Positions 24,961 to 35,600 of a stretch of 64,000 nt of DNA are shown piece by piece; the first letter of the stretch is position 1; each line of letters opens with the position of its first letter. Origin of the DNA: Epiperipatus broadwayi (taxonomy: Eukaryota; Onychophora; Udeonychophora; Euonychophora; Peripatidae); the NCBI GenBank assembly GCA_028023455.1, contig JAQFVV010012416.1, forward strand, positions 4,199,594 through 4,263,593, read 5' to 3'. The notes beneath the pieces were generated by a model, which did no database searches, was not told the DNA's origin, and saw only the letters and a list, made by a program, of their open reading frames with translations. A program made the translations under genes and the position numbers.

Positions 24961-26430
24961 CAGCAAGTCTAAGATGGCCTCTTTTTTTATCTTGATCTTT
25001 CACATTTTTGTTAAGGTATTTTTAGGTTCTATTTAATCTGCCCTGAGGATAATCAATGCATTTTGTTGGTTTTTAATTAAAGAAAGCTGCCATTCTATTG
25101 TTTACATTTTACATTTACTAATTAATTTTGGGGAATTTTTCTTTAATTAATCTATTATCTATCACTGACCGATGCTTTTAAATTTCAAAAACAAAAAGGG
25201 AACATAAGATTATTTTAACTTTTAATTAAATATTACATCAGATATTTTTAGAATTATTATTAAATGAAATTTAAACAAAGCAATAAATACGAACTTTATA
25301 ATCCAAAATAAATGATTAAAATTATACAAAATTATATAACTAAAAGAAATCTAAATTATATTATTTTATCCCTATTTATTGCGTTTAATTTGAGATCGAA
25401 ATGTGTGCGTGTTTATGCTGAATTTTACATATATTTATACATTTTTAATATTGCTACACACACAATTCGATACCAAAAAGTTTAAATTTGGGTGGGATAG
25501 ACCGGTCAGTGAGAGACGACAGAAAAAGGTGAAACTTAAGATTCGAATACGAATCTTACTGTTTCAATATATAGGGATGTTAAAGTTTATAGGTTTTGAA
25601 GAATACTCTACAAGTATCATCTGCTTTATATTTAACCTAGGATACTCAATACATAACTCATCTTGATAGTCATTCATTCTTTAAGTATTTAAAAAGATAT
25701 TCTTATCTTTGAAATTAGTAAGGTATATTAAAAAAGTAAATCCTACCAAACATGGAATGGTTTTTGCTAATGGCTGTATGCAATAACTAATGGTTGCATT
25801 TGCTAAAAACTGGGTTTTAATACATTCTTGAAGATTTATTATAAAATGTCTAATTTATTCTGAAAATCTCTCTGTCATTGGTTGGATTCTCCTCTTCACA
25901 TAGTTATTGCTATAACTACTGCACTAAATTAGTCCCAAGAAGAAAGAGAGAAAAAATATATAAAAATACAGCATAACTATCTTTTCCCTATAAGAATTTA
26001 TCTGAATGCAGAATAGCAGGTATATTTTAATATTACAAAAATAAATGAATTTGGCTAATTGATTAAATTTTAATAACAATAACTGCAACTTTAAATCTCT
26101 CTCTCTCTCTTTCTTTGGAAGTTGCCCATAGCAAATTTTGAATATTTGTTTCGGTGGTCAAGAGGCACATGAGAAAAAACAAAACATAAATCTTATTTTA
26201 ATTTTCCGCCTTTACTTATGAAATCATTATTTAATTCTGATATTAGCTATTGTATAAATTTAAATATGTATGACTACAATATATTATTGCATGTATTTTG
26301 TTTAGCAATAACTATTGTTGATTAAACTATACACAACAGCTTTGGCATATATATATATAACATTTCAAAGAATGATAAGAAATATAAATATAATCTATTT
26401 TTTATAACAATTCTTTATTTTTAGTACAAT
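24961..26430. other. AT-rich DNA with a short (CT)n
   Basis: No supported gene. A (CT)n run lies at about 26096-26112. Confidence 0.5.
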
Positions 26431-27290
26431 GCTTACATATCACCCATCTAACAACAGTTTCAGTTACCCCTGCAATCTACTTCAGATCTATAAAATATAT
26501 ATACATACACATAAATATACAAATTATATAAAAAAATACAAATTCTATAAAAAATATATACATACATACATATATTCATAAAAATATACAAACATATACT
26601 TATATATCTGCTTAAATACATGAATACATATAAAATAAATAAATAAACTCCTCAAACATTTTAATTTTAATTTTTAATCTTTTCCTTTTCTTTTATTACA
26701 ATTCTATTCTTTAATTCTTTTAAAAAAATTTCCCATACATTTTATATATATACTTATTTTTAATTTTTTTTTTTTTTATTCCCCCATATAAACTTTCTTA
26801 CTGTATTCTTATGCTATCATTTTATATCCTTCAAATATTACACTTATTTTAATTATTTTTCTCTTATTATTTATTTTTTTCTTCTTTTTAATCCATGTTT
26901 ATAACTTTATATTCTATACCCATAATTTATAATTAAATATTACATTTATAATATATTAACTTTATCTTATTTATGTACCAGTTCTTATTTATTTCATTCC
27001 TTTTTACTTCTGTTTTTTTTTTTTTATCTTATATTTATTTAAACCTTCATTTTTTTACTTTATATATCCCCTATACATCTCATATACATAAAACCTAACC
27101 TTTAAACTCTTCAAATATTCTCCACATAAAACTATCTATAAAACCAATCTCTTCCTATAAAACCATGTTTAATCCCTATTTATTTCTATATTCATTTTAT
27201 TATTATAATAATAATCTCAATTAACTCTAACACTTAATTTTTACCTTTTTTAATCTTCTTTACTTTCCACCTTCCATTTTCTGTTATAGT
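26430..27290 (-). pseudogene. G-depleted block, possibly a decayed - strand LINE
   Basis: The + strand is almost devoid of G for about 850 bp while C remains common, a sharp strand asymmetry. The same bias is seen over the real LINE fragment at 44.5-45.3 kb, which is sense on the - strand. Reading the - strand near 27180-27080 gives broken frames such as IGIKHGFIGRDWFYR with stops around them. This suggests an old LINE ORF eroded by mutation, but no catalytic motif is visible. A simple low-complexity tract is the alternative. Confidence 0.3.
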
Positions 27291-27870
27291 TAAAAAATGG
27301 AATAATTAATTAAGGCAATGTAAAAAAAGGAAAAGTTAAGATTAAATATAATCTAATTTATAATCATATTTTTTATAATAAACTTTTTTCTCCAGCTAAG
27401 AAAATTATAAGTAAAACTTGAAATCCAATAACTGCATCAGATAAGTAAAGATTATGTTTGATTATTAATATATTTTGTATGTGTATATTAATAAAAGGTA
27501 ATGATAATAAAAATTTCAATATTATAAAATTTAGATTTTATAATTTTACAATAAAATATATTGTTCAACAGAAGTAATTAATAGAAATTATATCTATCTC
27601 TTAAGCACAGTAGTCTTATTTCGTTTAATTAAAAAGTTAGTTTTCTTTTCTTATTTTTGTTATTAATAAATTTATTGTTATGTGTGATATCACTGTATTC
27701 ATATTCCTTTTTATAATTACAGAAATGACTATAAATTAATAGTTTTAAAAGTTTTTTCAACAAAACCATTCTCAATGCCATATAAATTAGATTAATTTAT
27801 TTTTATATATGTAAATTTCCATATTTTATATGGCTATAATAATCATACTAATCATTACTATGATTTATTA
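27291..27870. other. AT-rich DNA, nothing recognised
   Basis: No coding or repeat signal. Confidence 0.5.
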
Positions 27871-27973
27871 AACAAGGCAAAACTCTCCAGACAGTAGTGC
27901 CACCCTGTGCCAACCAAAGTAATCAATGGATGCCAGAAGGCTTATGCATAAAATCCATATCTAATGCCTACTC

Positions 27974-28032
27974 ATCCAATATCCCCAGACTAGTTTCTGG
28001 CTTGTGGCCTTCGTCAGTGAGGAGCTTTGGAT
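27974..28032 (-). ncRNA. Hammerhead ribozyme-like motif (F1), intact core
   Basis: - strand core 28017-27988: CUGACGA, AGGCCACAAGCCA, GAAAC, UA, GUC. Distal stem I pairs (AUCCAA with UUGGAU), and UGGGGA pairs with UCCUCA through one G-U. One of the best-preserved copies. Predicted cleavage lies 3' of the C at 27988 on the - strand. Confidence 0.7.
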
Positions 28033-28430
28033 CTGAGAGCACTGTACCTAGATCTTAGGGTCTAATGCAACCCTCCAGCTAACCACCTTTTATCTCTACT
28101 TAACTATAAAACTATGAAAATGAAATTGAAAACACAAAAATATTTTCAATCTAAGATCAATAGCTTATATAGTCATATGGGTCTGAACTCAGTTCAGCAC
28201 CCATACATTTTGGTGTCTTTGGCTCTTTAACAACCATAGCCATCACTATCCTATTAGGCAGGATTGGTGTTAAACCATTAAGCATCACATGATCACCATC
28301 TCTTATACTAGCACATAATTGTTTATAAACAAGGCAAAACTCTCCAGACAGTAGTGCCACCCTGTGCCAAACAGAGTAATCAATGGATGCCAGAAGGCTT
28401 GTGCATAAAATTCCTATCTAATGCCTACTC

Positions 28431-28474
28431 ATCCAATATCCTCAGACTAGTTTCTGGCTTGTGGCCTTCATCAG
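28431..28474 (-). ncRNA. Broken hammerhead half at palindrome centre
   Basis: - strand core 28474-28445 is complete (CUGAUGA, AGGCCACAAGCCA, GAAAC, UA, GUC). The 5' strand of stem I is missing because the unit breaks right after the CUGAUGA at 28474. Without stem I it could not fold as a normal type I ribozyme. Confidence 0.6.
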
Positions 28475-28533
28475 ATCAAAAGCTCCTCACTGACGAAGGC
28501 CACAAGCCAGAAACTAGTCTGGGGATATTGGAT
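28475..28533 (+). ncRNA. Hammerhead ribozyme-like motif (F1), intact core
   Basis: + strand core 28490-28519: CUGACGA, AGGCCACAAGCCA, GAAAC, UA, GUC. Proximal stem I UCCUCA (28484-28489) pairs with UGGGGA (28520-28525). The distal strand starts at the palindrome junction, so AUCCAA is replaced by AUCAAA and the outer helix is weaker. Confidence 0.65.
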
Positions 28534-28690
28534 GAGTAGGCATTAGATAAGGATTTTATGCACAAGTCTTCTGGCATCCATTGATTACTCTGGTTGGCAC
28601 AGGGTGGCACTACTGTCTGGAGAGTTTTGCCTTGTTTATAAACAATTATGTGCTAGTATAAGAGATGGTGATCATGTGATACGATGAGTT

Positions 28691-29340
28691 ATTCTGAATT
28701 AGAGATCTTGATCTATTCTGACTTAGCTAGAATTCAAATTAGGAATCTATTAATAATATGATACATGTAACTGATTATACTATATATTACTTTTAATTTC
28801 AGATTATTGTTATTAATCTTGTGATGGCTAGATGTAGATCACTAGAATGAATAACTCATATTTTTGTAAGTGGTACATATTCTTAATTATATGCACCAAT
28901 TATTACAATTATATATGTATATACATACACACATATTATGCAGTTACCCTGAACAGAAAACTCAATTGAATCTTCAAAATGCCTCAAATCAAGAGTCTCA
29001 TATAAAAACAAGCAATTATGATGCTCCCTTAGGTAAAATATTTAAAATTCGTTACCCCTTCAAAATATATAATAACATTAAAAATTCCAATAAAAAAAAT
29101 TGAAGGGAAAAAACGAATAATCAATAAATAAACATTTTTCTATGCATATTTAATTAAAAAATACTAAGCTGTGGGTATATATAACTTGTATATTTCAGTT
29201 GTCATAATGATTTTTTTAAAAAACTAAATTAACATTTTATGGTTGCCATTTTAAATTTACTACTTCAGATGAGGTCAACATTCTGCTGAATCATGATTCA
29301 TTAATAAAATGAAACATATGTAAGCAAAATGTATTAACAT
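28691..29340. other. AT-rich DNA, nothing recognised
   Basis: The open frame at 28870-29103 has no support beyond length. Confidence 0.5.
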
Positions 29341-29353
29341 TATATACATTTTT

Positions 29354-29458
29354 GTCAAGCATTGTTAGCCGAGAGATCAGCGCAGCTGCCTTGCGTTGTT
29401 TGCAGACAGTTGTTGTGGATTCGCCTCCTGGCCGATGCTATGACATATGAAAGAAAGA
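29354..29458 (+). mobile_element. tRNA-derived SINE, second copy
   Basis: Same family as 7756-7866: TAGCCGAGAGATCAGCGCAG A-box region, a diverged B box (gtggattcgcctcctgg), then GCCGATGCTATGACATA and an A-rich tail. A short internal deletion removes part of the GCAAGCAAG stretch. Exact 13-bp TSD tatatacattttt at 29341-29353 and 29459-29471. Confidence 0.83.
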
Positions 29459-29471
29459 TATATACATTTTT

Positions 29472-30084
29472 AACTTTATTCTTAGTGCACTATTATCAAT
29501 GATTTTGTTTTCTTATTACCTAACTATCAAGCTTCGATTTTTTTTTCAGCACAACTTTCTAAAAAGCAGCAGACATTTATTTTTACAGGAATACAGTCTG
29601 AATAAAATATAAATTATATGAAGAAATGTTCAGGTGACTTCTGTTGTTTTAATAACTTCAGTGATTAAACGTATTGCCCTTTTTAACTGATATTGTTTAC
29701 ATTGATGATGACAGACATTTTTGCCTGGGGAAATTATCACTTTTATAGCTACAAAAATATTAAATAGATTTTTGTTTAGGTAAATAAAAAATATTTTTTT
29801 AAGGAAATGTACATGTTTGGTAAATAGAAACAATCCATAAGCTAGCCGAAAGCTCTATAAAATATTTTAATCACCTCATAGCCATGTTCTTTCAGCTACA
29901 CTCTTCCTTTAAATAAAGTTGCAGCCATTAAAGAATTCCTTTTGAATGGGCTAAAAAATTCAAGCTTTTCTTTATCTAAAGGGGCAGTGTAGCTAAAAGA
30001 ATATAATTATGGGGCATTTAAAATACATTATTGTATTTGATGTATTTTTAGAACACTTTAAATAGCGAAAGTTTTTTTTTTTCT
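29472..30084. other. AT-rich DNA, nothing recognised
   Basis: No supported features. The open frame at 29630-29833 (-) is not protein-like. Confidence 0.5.
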
Positions 30085-30168
30085 CATGTGTCATAGCATC
30101 AGCCAGGAAACGAACCCACTAACCCGGAACAACTGCTTAGAAAGCAGCTGTCACTGATTTCTCGATCA
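30085..30168 (-). mobile_element. tRNA-derived SINE, decayed copy
   Basis: The - strand reads the SINE 3' end (tgtcatagcatcagcc in + orientation, after a T-run that is the poly-A tail), a diverged B box (gaaacgaaccca) and part of the middle. The 5' head is lost or very diverged near 30160. No TSD was recognised. Confidence 0.7.
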
Positions 30169-30640
30169 TCTTTAACTATTTGTTGAAAAAAAATTGTATT
30201 TTTTTATATGGAAATTCTTAGACATTACAATGAAAACCATTTTTTTTAATGTGTTAGAAAGCCTATTATAGAATGCAGTAGGAGAATATTAAATAATTAT
30301 TTAAGTTATTTTTTTTTTATTTATTACAATTGAAATTTACCATATTATATATCATCTTAAGTGTTTTTAAACATTCAATGAACAAATCTTGTACATATAT
30401 TACTTTTTAAAAAATTAGAATTAAACTATTTTATCTTAGAAAGACAACATTGCTTTGATGATGTCTTTATCTTTTGACACATTTGATTATTAATCAAAAT
30501 GTTGAGTATAAATTGATGATAATCTTTATAAAGAATCCTCATATAAAGACTCATATAAAAAGAGAAATGACATCATGAAATTGGTAGAAGATTTTTATCA
30601 AGAATTATATAGTAATAAAGAACAAGTACCTCCTATATCT

Positions 30641-31144
30641 CATGATCACCATCTCTATACTAGCACATAATTATACTAGCACATAATTACAACAAATTAT
30701 GTGCTAGTATAGAGATGGTGATCATGTGATGTTTGATGGTTTAACACCAATCCTGCCTAATAGGATAGTGGTGGCTATGGTTGTTTAAGAGCCAAAGACA
30801 CCAAAATGTATGGGTGTTGAATTGAGTTCAGACCCATATGACTATATAAGCTATTGAGCTTAGATTGAAGATATTAACAATGTTTTCAATTTCATTCTCA
30901 TAGTTTTGTAGTAAAATAGAGTTAAAAGGTGGCTGCTGGAGGCTTGCATTAGATCCTAAGATCTAGGTGCAGTGCTCTCAGATCCAAGGCTCCTCACTGA
31001 TGATGGCCACAAGCCAGAAACTAGTCTGGGGATATTGGATGAGTAGGCACTAGATAGGGATTTTATGCACAAGCCTTCTGGTATCCATTGATTACTCTGT
31101 TTGGCACATGGTGGCACTACTGTATGGGGAGTTTTGCCTTTGTT
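30641..31144 (+). mobile_element. F1 element nested in the RTE pseudogene, 14-bp TSD
   Basis: Exact direct repeats tacctcctatatct lie at 30627-30640 and 31145-31158. Removing the insert and one repeat restores the LINE frame (VPPIS joined to VTSSEL), which proves the boundaries. The 5' end is a 30-bp-scale inverted hairpin (catgatcaccatctctatac against its complement), then one full + strand F1 unit with the ribozyme, ending in gttttgcctttgt. The start codon of the long open frame here (31108) is inside F1 and is not real. Confidence 0.93.
30981..31040 (+). ncRNA. Hammerhead ribozyme-like motif (F1), near intact
   Basis: + strand core 30997-31026: CUGAUGA, UGGCCACAAGCCA (here U10.1 can pair with A11.1, extending stem II to UGGC/GCCA), GAAAC, UA, GUC. 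Proximal stem I UCCUCA/UGGGGA and distal AUCCAA/UUGGAU are both complete. By sequence this is the strongest candidate for an active ribozyme in the window; cleavage would fall after 31026. Confidence 0.75.
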
Positions 31145-32690
31145 TACCTCCTATATCTGTTACATCTTCCGAATTGCCCAGAATTTTAAATGAAAAAGTG
31201 AGACATGCAATTGAATGTATGAAGAAAGGAAAGGCTCCAGGAAATGATGGAATTATAATTGATATATTAAAAGAAGCAGGTGAAGAAATAGAAACAATTT
31301 TAGCAAAGTTATATACCAAATGTCTAAATGATAAAGATGTACCGGAAGATTGGAAGAATGCAGTAATAATATTAATATTTAAAAAAGGTGATAAAGAAGA
31401 TATTAGAAATTACAGACCTATCAGCCTTTTATCAGTTTTATATAAAAATTTTACCAAGATAATTACAACTCATCTACAGAGAACTTTGGATTTCCACCAA
31501 CCAAGAAAACAAGCTGGATTTAAAAGTGGTTTTAGTACAATAGATCATATCCAGGTATTGAGAGAAGTCATAGAAAGGACAAATGAATATGAGTTGTCAC
31601 TATGTTTTGGATTTGTAGATTATGAAAAGGCATTCGATTCTATACACATTTCTTCAGTGATTAAAGCATTGGATCATCAAGGTATAGATCCAGGTTATTG
31701 TCATATTTTAAAGAATATTTATAAAAATGCAACAGCAACAATTAGATTACATAATGATACTGGAAAAATCAACATTGAGAAAGATGTAAGACAAGGTGAC
31801 TCCATATCACCAAAACTTTTTACAGCAGTGCTGCAAGAAGTATTTTGTGGATTAAAATGGGAAACTAAAGGAATGAAAGTAAATGGAGAGTATTTGAGTC
31901 ATTTAGATTTTGCAGATGATGTAGTTGTTTTTGCAAATAATGCTTCAGAGCTGCAGGAAATGTTGCAGGAGTTAGCATATGAAAGTAGAAAAGTAGGACT
32001 AAAGATAAATGTTAAAAAGACTAAAGTAATGTTTAATCGATTTGCTCAAAATATGAAAATAAAGATTGATTATGAAGAATTAGAAGAAGTTAACAGTTAC
32101 AAATACCTTGGTCAGATTATTAATACAGATGGAAACGTAATGGAGGAAATTAATCATAGAATTAAACTTGGTTGGAGTGCTTTTGGTAGAAATAACTTGA
32201 TACTAAAAGGAAATATGCCTATGTGTTTGAAAAGGATGGTTTTTAACAAATGTGTTTTACCAGTTCTTACTTATGGATCTGAGACTTGGACACTTAATAG
32301 AAGAGCAATACAGAGACTTCAGACCATTCAAAGGAGTATGGAGAAATGTATGTTGGGAGTAACAAGAAGAGATTGAAAATGCAATGTATGGGTAAGAGAA
32401 CAAACAGGTGTTACTGACCTTATTGAAAAAATTAAAAGATTGAAATGAAGTTGGGCTGGACATATTGCTAGAAGAAATGATAATAGATGGACAATTGAAA
32501 TTTTAAACTGGATTCTAAGAGATTGTAAAAGACCCAGAAAGAGACTACATGTGAGATGGATGGATGAAATAAGAAAATGTGCAGGGGTGTTGTGGAAAAG
32601 AGAAGCTAAAGATCGGAGAAGATGGATTAAACTTGGAGAGACCTTCATCCTGCAGTGGATTGATAATGGTTGATGATTATGATGATAGTT

Positions 32691-35600
32691 TGGAGATCTG
32701 GTTAGATGCATTGAAAATATTTTTAATGAATATTCTGTAGTCCAGATTTAACCTTTAATATTATTAATCACTATTTAATGTAAAATAAATAGACTGATCA
32801 CTTACACTACACATTTTAGTTACAATTTAACCTTATCATATATGCTGGAATTATAAACACCTGTTGATTATTTCAGAATAGCAGCCTATATTAATCAATT
32901 TTTGGTGATGCATTTTAATTTTAAAGTATAAACCTATGATACTTTTTTTCTTGTGTTCAAACATATCATGAATTATTATGCAAGACAGAGAGACTTATAG
33001 TCTCAGTTCAAACTTTAAATGAACTGATGATTTCCAGAAATGCTAAATATAATACATAATATTAATAGATTCTAGTGCTTTTACTATCAGTATCTTAGTA
33101 GGAGCATGTGTCCAAGGCTTATTTAACTGATCCCTAACATAGCTTCTACTATTTATCCTTATATAAACTATCATAATTTATAATAGCAAATAATTTTTAA
33201 TAATTATTGTAAGAATATTTGTGCCTTTTCTGAGTGGTAACATGAAGCCATTGTTTAATAAAAATGGCCAAGTACAACCAACATCTTTCAACAGTGTTTT
33301 TAGAAAATTCTGATTTTGTTTCAGCCTGAGCAGATATTTGTATGGAAAGTAGCATTTGCTCTATTTAATTTATTTTATTTCAGAGCCATCTATTGAAAGC
33401 TTGATTAATCAATGAACAGTAAATTGTAGTTTTATCTAAAACCAAACTTACAAAAACATGTACTTTTGGCCCAGAGTCAGACTGTACAAGAAAGTTTGTT
33501 TGAGTTCAAAACTTTATATTTTTGAATCTTACTTTATAAAGCTTGGGCAAAAATCAGAGATGTTGATACAAATTATGTTCCAAATTCAAGAAGCCAATAA
33601 CTAGAAACAATGTTGAAGATTATGATCTAACACTACCATTTAATTGTTCAATGATTACTTAAGCTTACAATAGATGGCACTCGGATAAAATGGATTATTG
33701 TTTTTAATGGGAAATGTTAAAAATAAACAAAGAAAATCACATTTATTGATAATGTATCATCCTTTTCAATAGAATGAAAAGCACCTATAATTAGATAAAA
33801 CTGAGATTACTAAAATATATTATATGAAGAACCATTTTGTTTAGAGATTTCAACCAAACAAAGTTAAGAGCCACAAGAGAAGAAGTGAATATTAGCTGAA
33901 GAATATGGATTTTGGAATGTTTGTTGTATTTGAACATTTATTTTAATAATAGAATCACCTCATATATAATGAAAATTGAAAATGTCTTAATTAAAGAAAT
34001 ATATAAAATTACTTTAAATGTTTCATTTATTCATAAATTTCTATTATTTATGCAGTCACTCTATACAATATTTATTGCTTTATAATTGGTCTAAATCCAA
34101 AAAACATCGCAGATCAGCACACTTTTCCTCTCTTACAGTCATGAAAATATTTATTTACAAATTTTTGAACATGTATAAATAAAAAATGCATTTACATTTG
34201 TCGTGATAAAAAGACCAAAAGTTTGGCATCAAAGAGCCATATATGGTTTATGAGCCTAAGGTACTGACTTTTGATCTAGTGCTGGATTTTTATAATGGTA
34301 TAAGCAAATTAGCTTGGATTCAGAACTTTACGATGTTTTTAAATTATAGGTTATTAGTTTTGATAATGTAAAATAATCAAAAGTAATTGGCGGAATGAGT
34401 AGGAAAGATCTAAGGCCGCTTATTATAAAGCCAAAAAATAATTTGGATATTGCTTCTACTATAGATATTTTTTTTAAAAAGCAGAGAAACCATTTGATGC
34501 TAAAGTTGTATTGTCCTGCTTTAGAGGATTAATTACGGGATTAATAAGTATTGATTAAAACATTGTTAAGAAGACATCAATTTATTTCATTTGTAATGGC
34601 GGGGGGAGGGAGGGCTTTATATGCTAGAAATTACGTTATTTATATATCGCTGGATTTGTTTAAAACTTTTTACTTTCGCTTGGATAAGTTTATCATAAGA
34701 TAATTTTTGTTTGCATTCTGTATTTAATTACATATTTGTTTAATTACTATTCTTTTCCATCAGCTGTTACTACTTATCTAATAAACCAGCTAGCCTAATA
34801 GAGTACTGTATACCGTTTTTCGAAATACAGTCACGTGTTTTCATTTATAGACAGGTAATTTTAGTTGTGTTTATTGTCAGAATTAGATTTGATTTATTGT
34901 AGATTATAATTAAAACATATTTTGCATATAATTTTATTTATAGCTGGAAACACTTTATATTTAGCTAAATATTGACAATTTAAATAAAATAAATCCGAGC
35001 TGACAAGCTACTGATTAAGAATTGTTGACAGAAAATGTCGTCATTTGTTAAATCCAAACGAAAACCTTTTATTTCAATCCAGCTTAACATTTGCATTTTT
35101 TTTTTTTACAAAAAAAAAAAAAAAAAGAATTTATTTCAATGAACGTTTTAACGTCATCTCAGAAATACCAGATAATCTGTCAATTAAAGATTTTTACCAG
35201 ATCAAAAATAAAAGAGTAAAGAAACATTCAGATTTAAAGTGATTTAATTTGCAGGTGCACTTTTTCAGAATTAACCTGCTATATATGTGTTATGTGTGTT
35301 CGCGATCTTAAGGCAATTTGGATTAACTAAGCAACAAAGTCTTGCGACCAACTGAAAACACTTGATTACTATCAGTGATGTACAATCATTCTTTATCAAT
35401 CTTAAACATATTTTTTTTCTAAGACTGAGAGGCTATTAATTATGTTTAAGGGGTGACAAGCAATAATAAATAATTGTAAAGTTCTGTTGCCAACTTAACT
35501 CAACCCTGTCTCTCGGAAGAGATTTTAATAAGATATAATATTCGTAAACACCCTTATACGTCATTAGCAAATTATTCTGTTGATTTTAGGTAATAAACTT

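Larger units (their letters stand above)
27871..28690 (-). mobile_element. F1 element: one full unit plus hairpin unit
   Basis: The longest F1 copy. A complete - strand unit starts at 27871 (aacaaggcaaaactctcc) and the next starts at 28328, a period of 457 bp. The second unit is cut at about 28475 inside the ribozyme and continues head-to-head with a + strand copy running to 28690, giving two roughly 150-bp near-perfect arms. It contains three ribozyme-like motifs. A clear TSD was not found. No ORF in it is protein-like. Confidence 0.8.
30545..32690 (+). pseudogene. RTE-type LINE reverse transcriptase, 5'-truncated, interrupted
   Basis: The coding sequence starts 5'-truncated around 30545 (KLVEDFYQELYSNKEQVPPI up to 30640), is interrupted by an F1 element (30641-31144), and resumes after the duplicated target. 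Visible RT landmarks: KKGKAPGNDGI, FKKGDKEDIRNYRPISLLS, GFVDYEKAFDS, VRQGDSISPKLF, the catalytic FADDVVVFA (near 31906), and KYLGQIINTDG. After a TGA at 32374-32376 the same frame continues with a second TGA at 32446-32448 (a former Trp in RLKWSWAGHIARR). It runs to RRWIKLGETFILQWIDNG and the natural stop at 32671-32673, followed by a tgatgattatgatgat tail typical of RTE 3' ends. No endonuclease domain is present. Inactive. Confidence 0.88.

Noticed and set aside
28157-28539. Open frames of 61-67 codons (28157-28360 and 28354-28539), and the similar 91-codon frame at 16599-16874
   Set aside because: They lie within or run across F1 units on either strand, include the ribozyme or terminal sequence, and are broken in the other copies.
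31108-31145. ATG start and first dozen codons of the 422-codon frame as the start of a LINE protein
   Set aside because: This stretch is F1 terminal sequence; the LINE frame really continues from 30640 across the insertion.
32257-32711. - strand open frames antisense to the RTE pseudogene
   Set aside because: They are shadows of the LINE coding strand.
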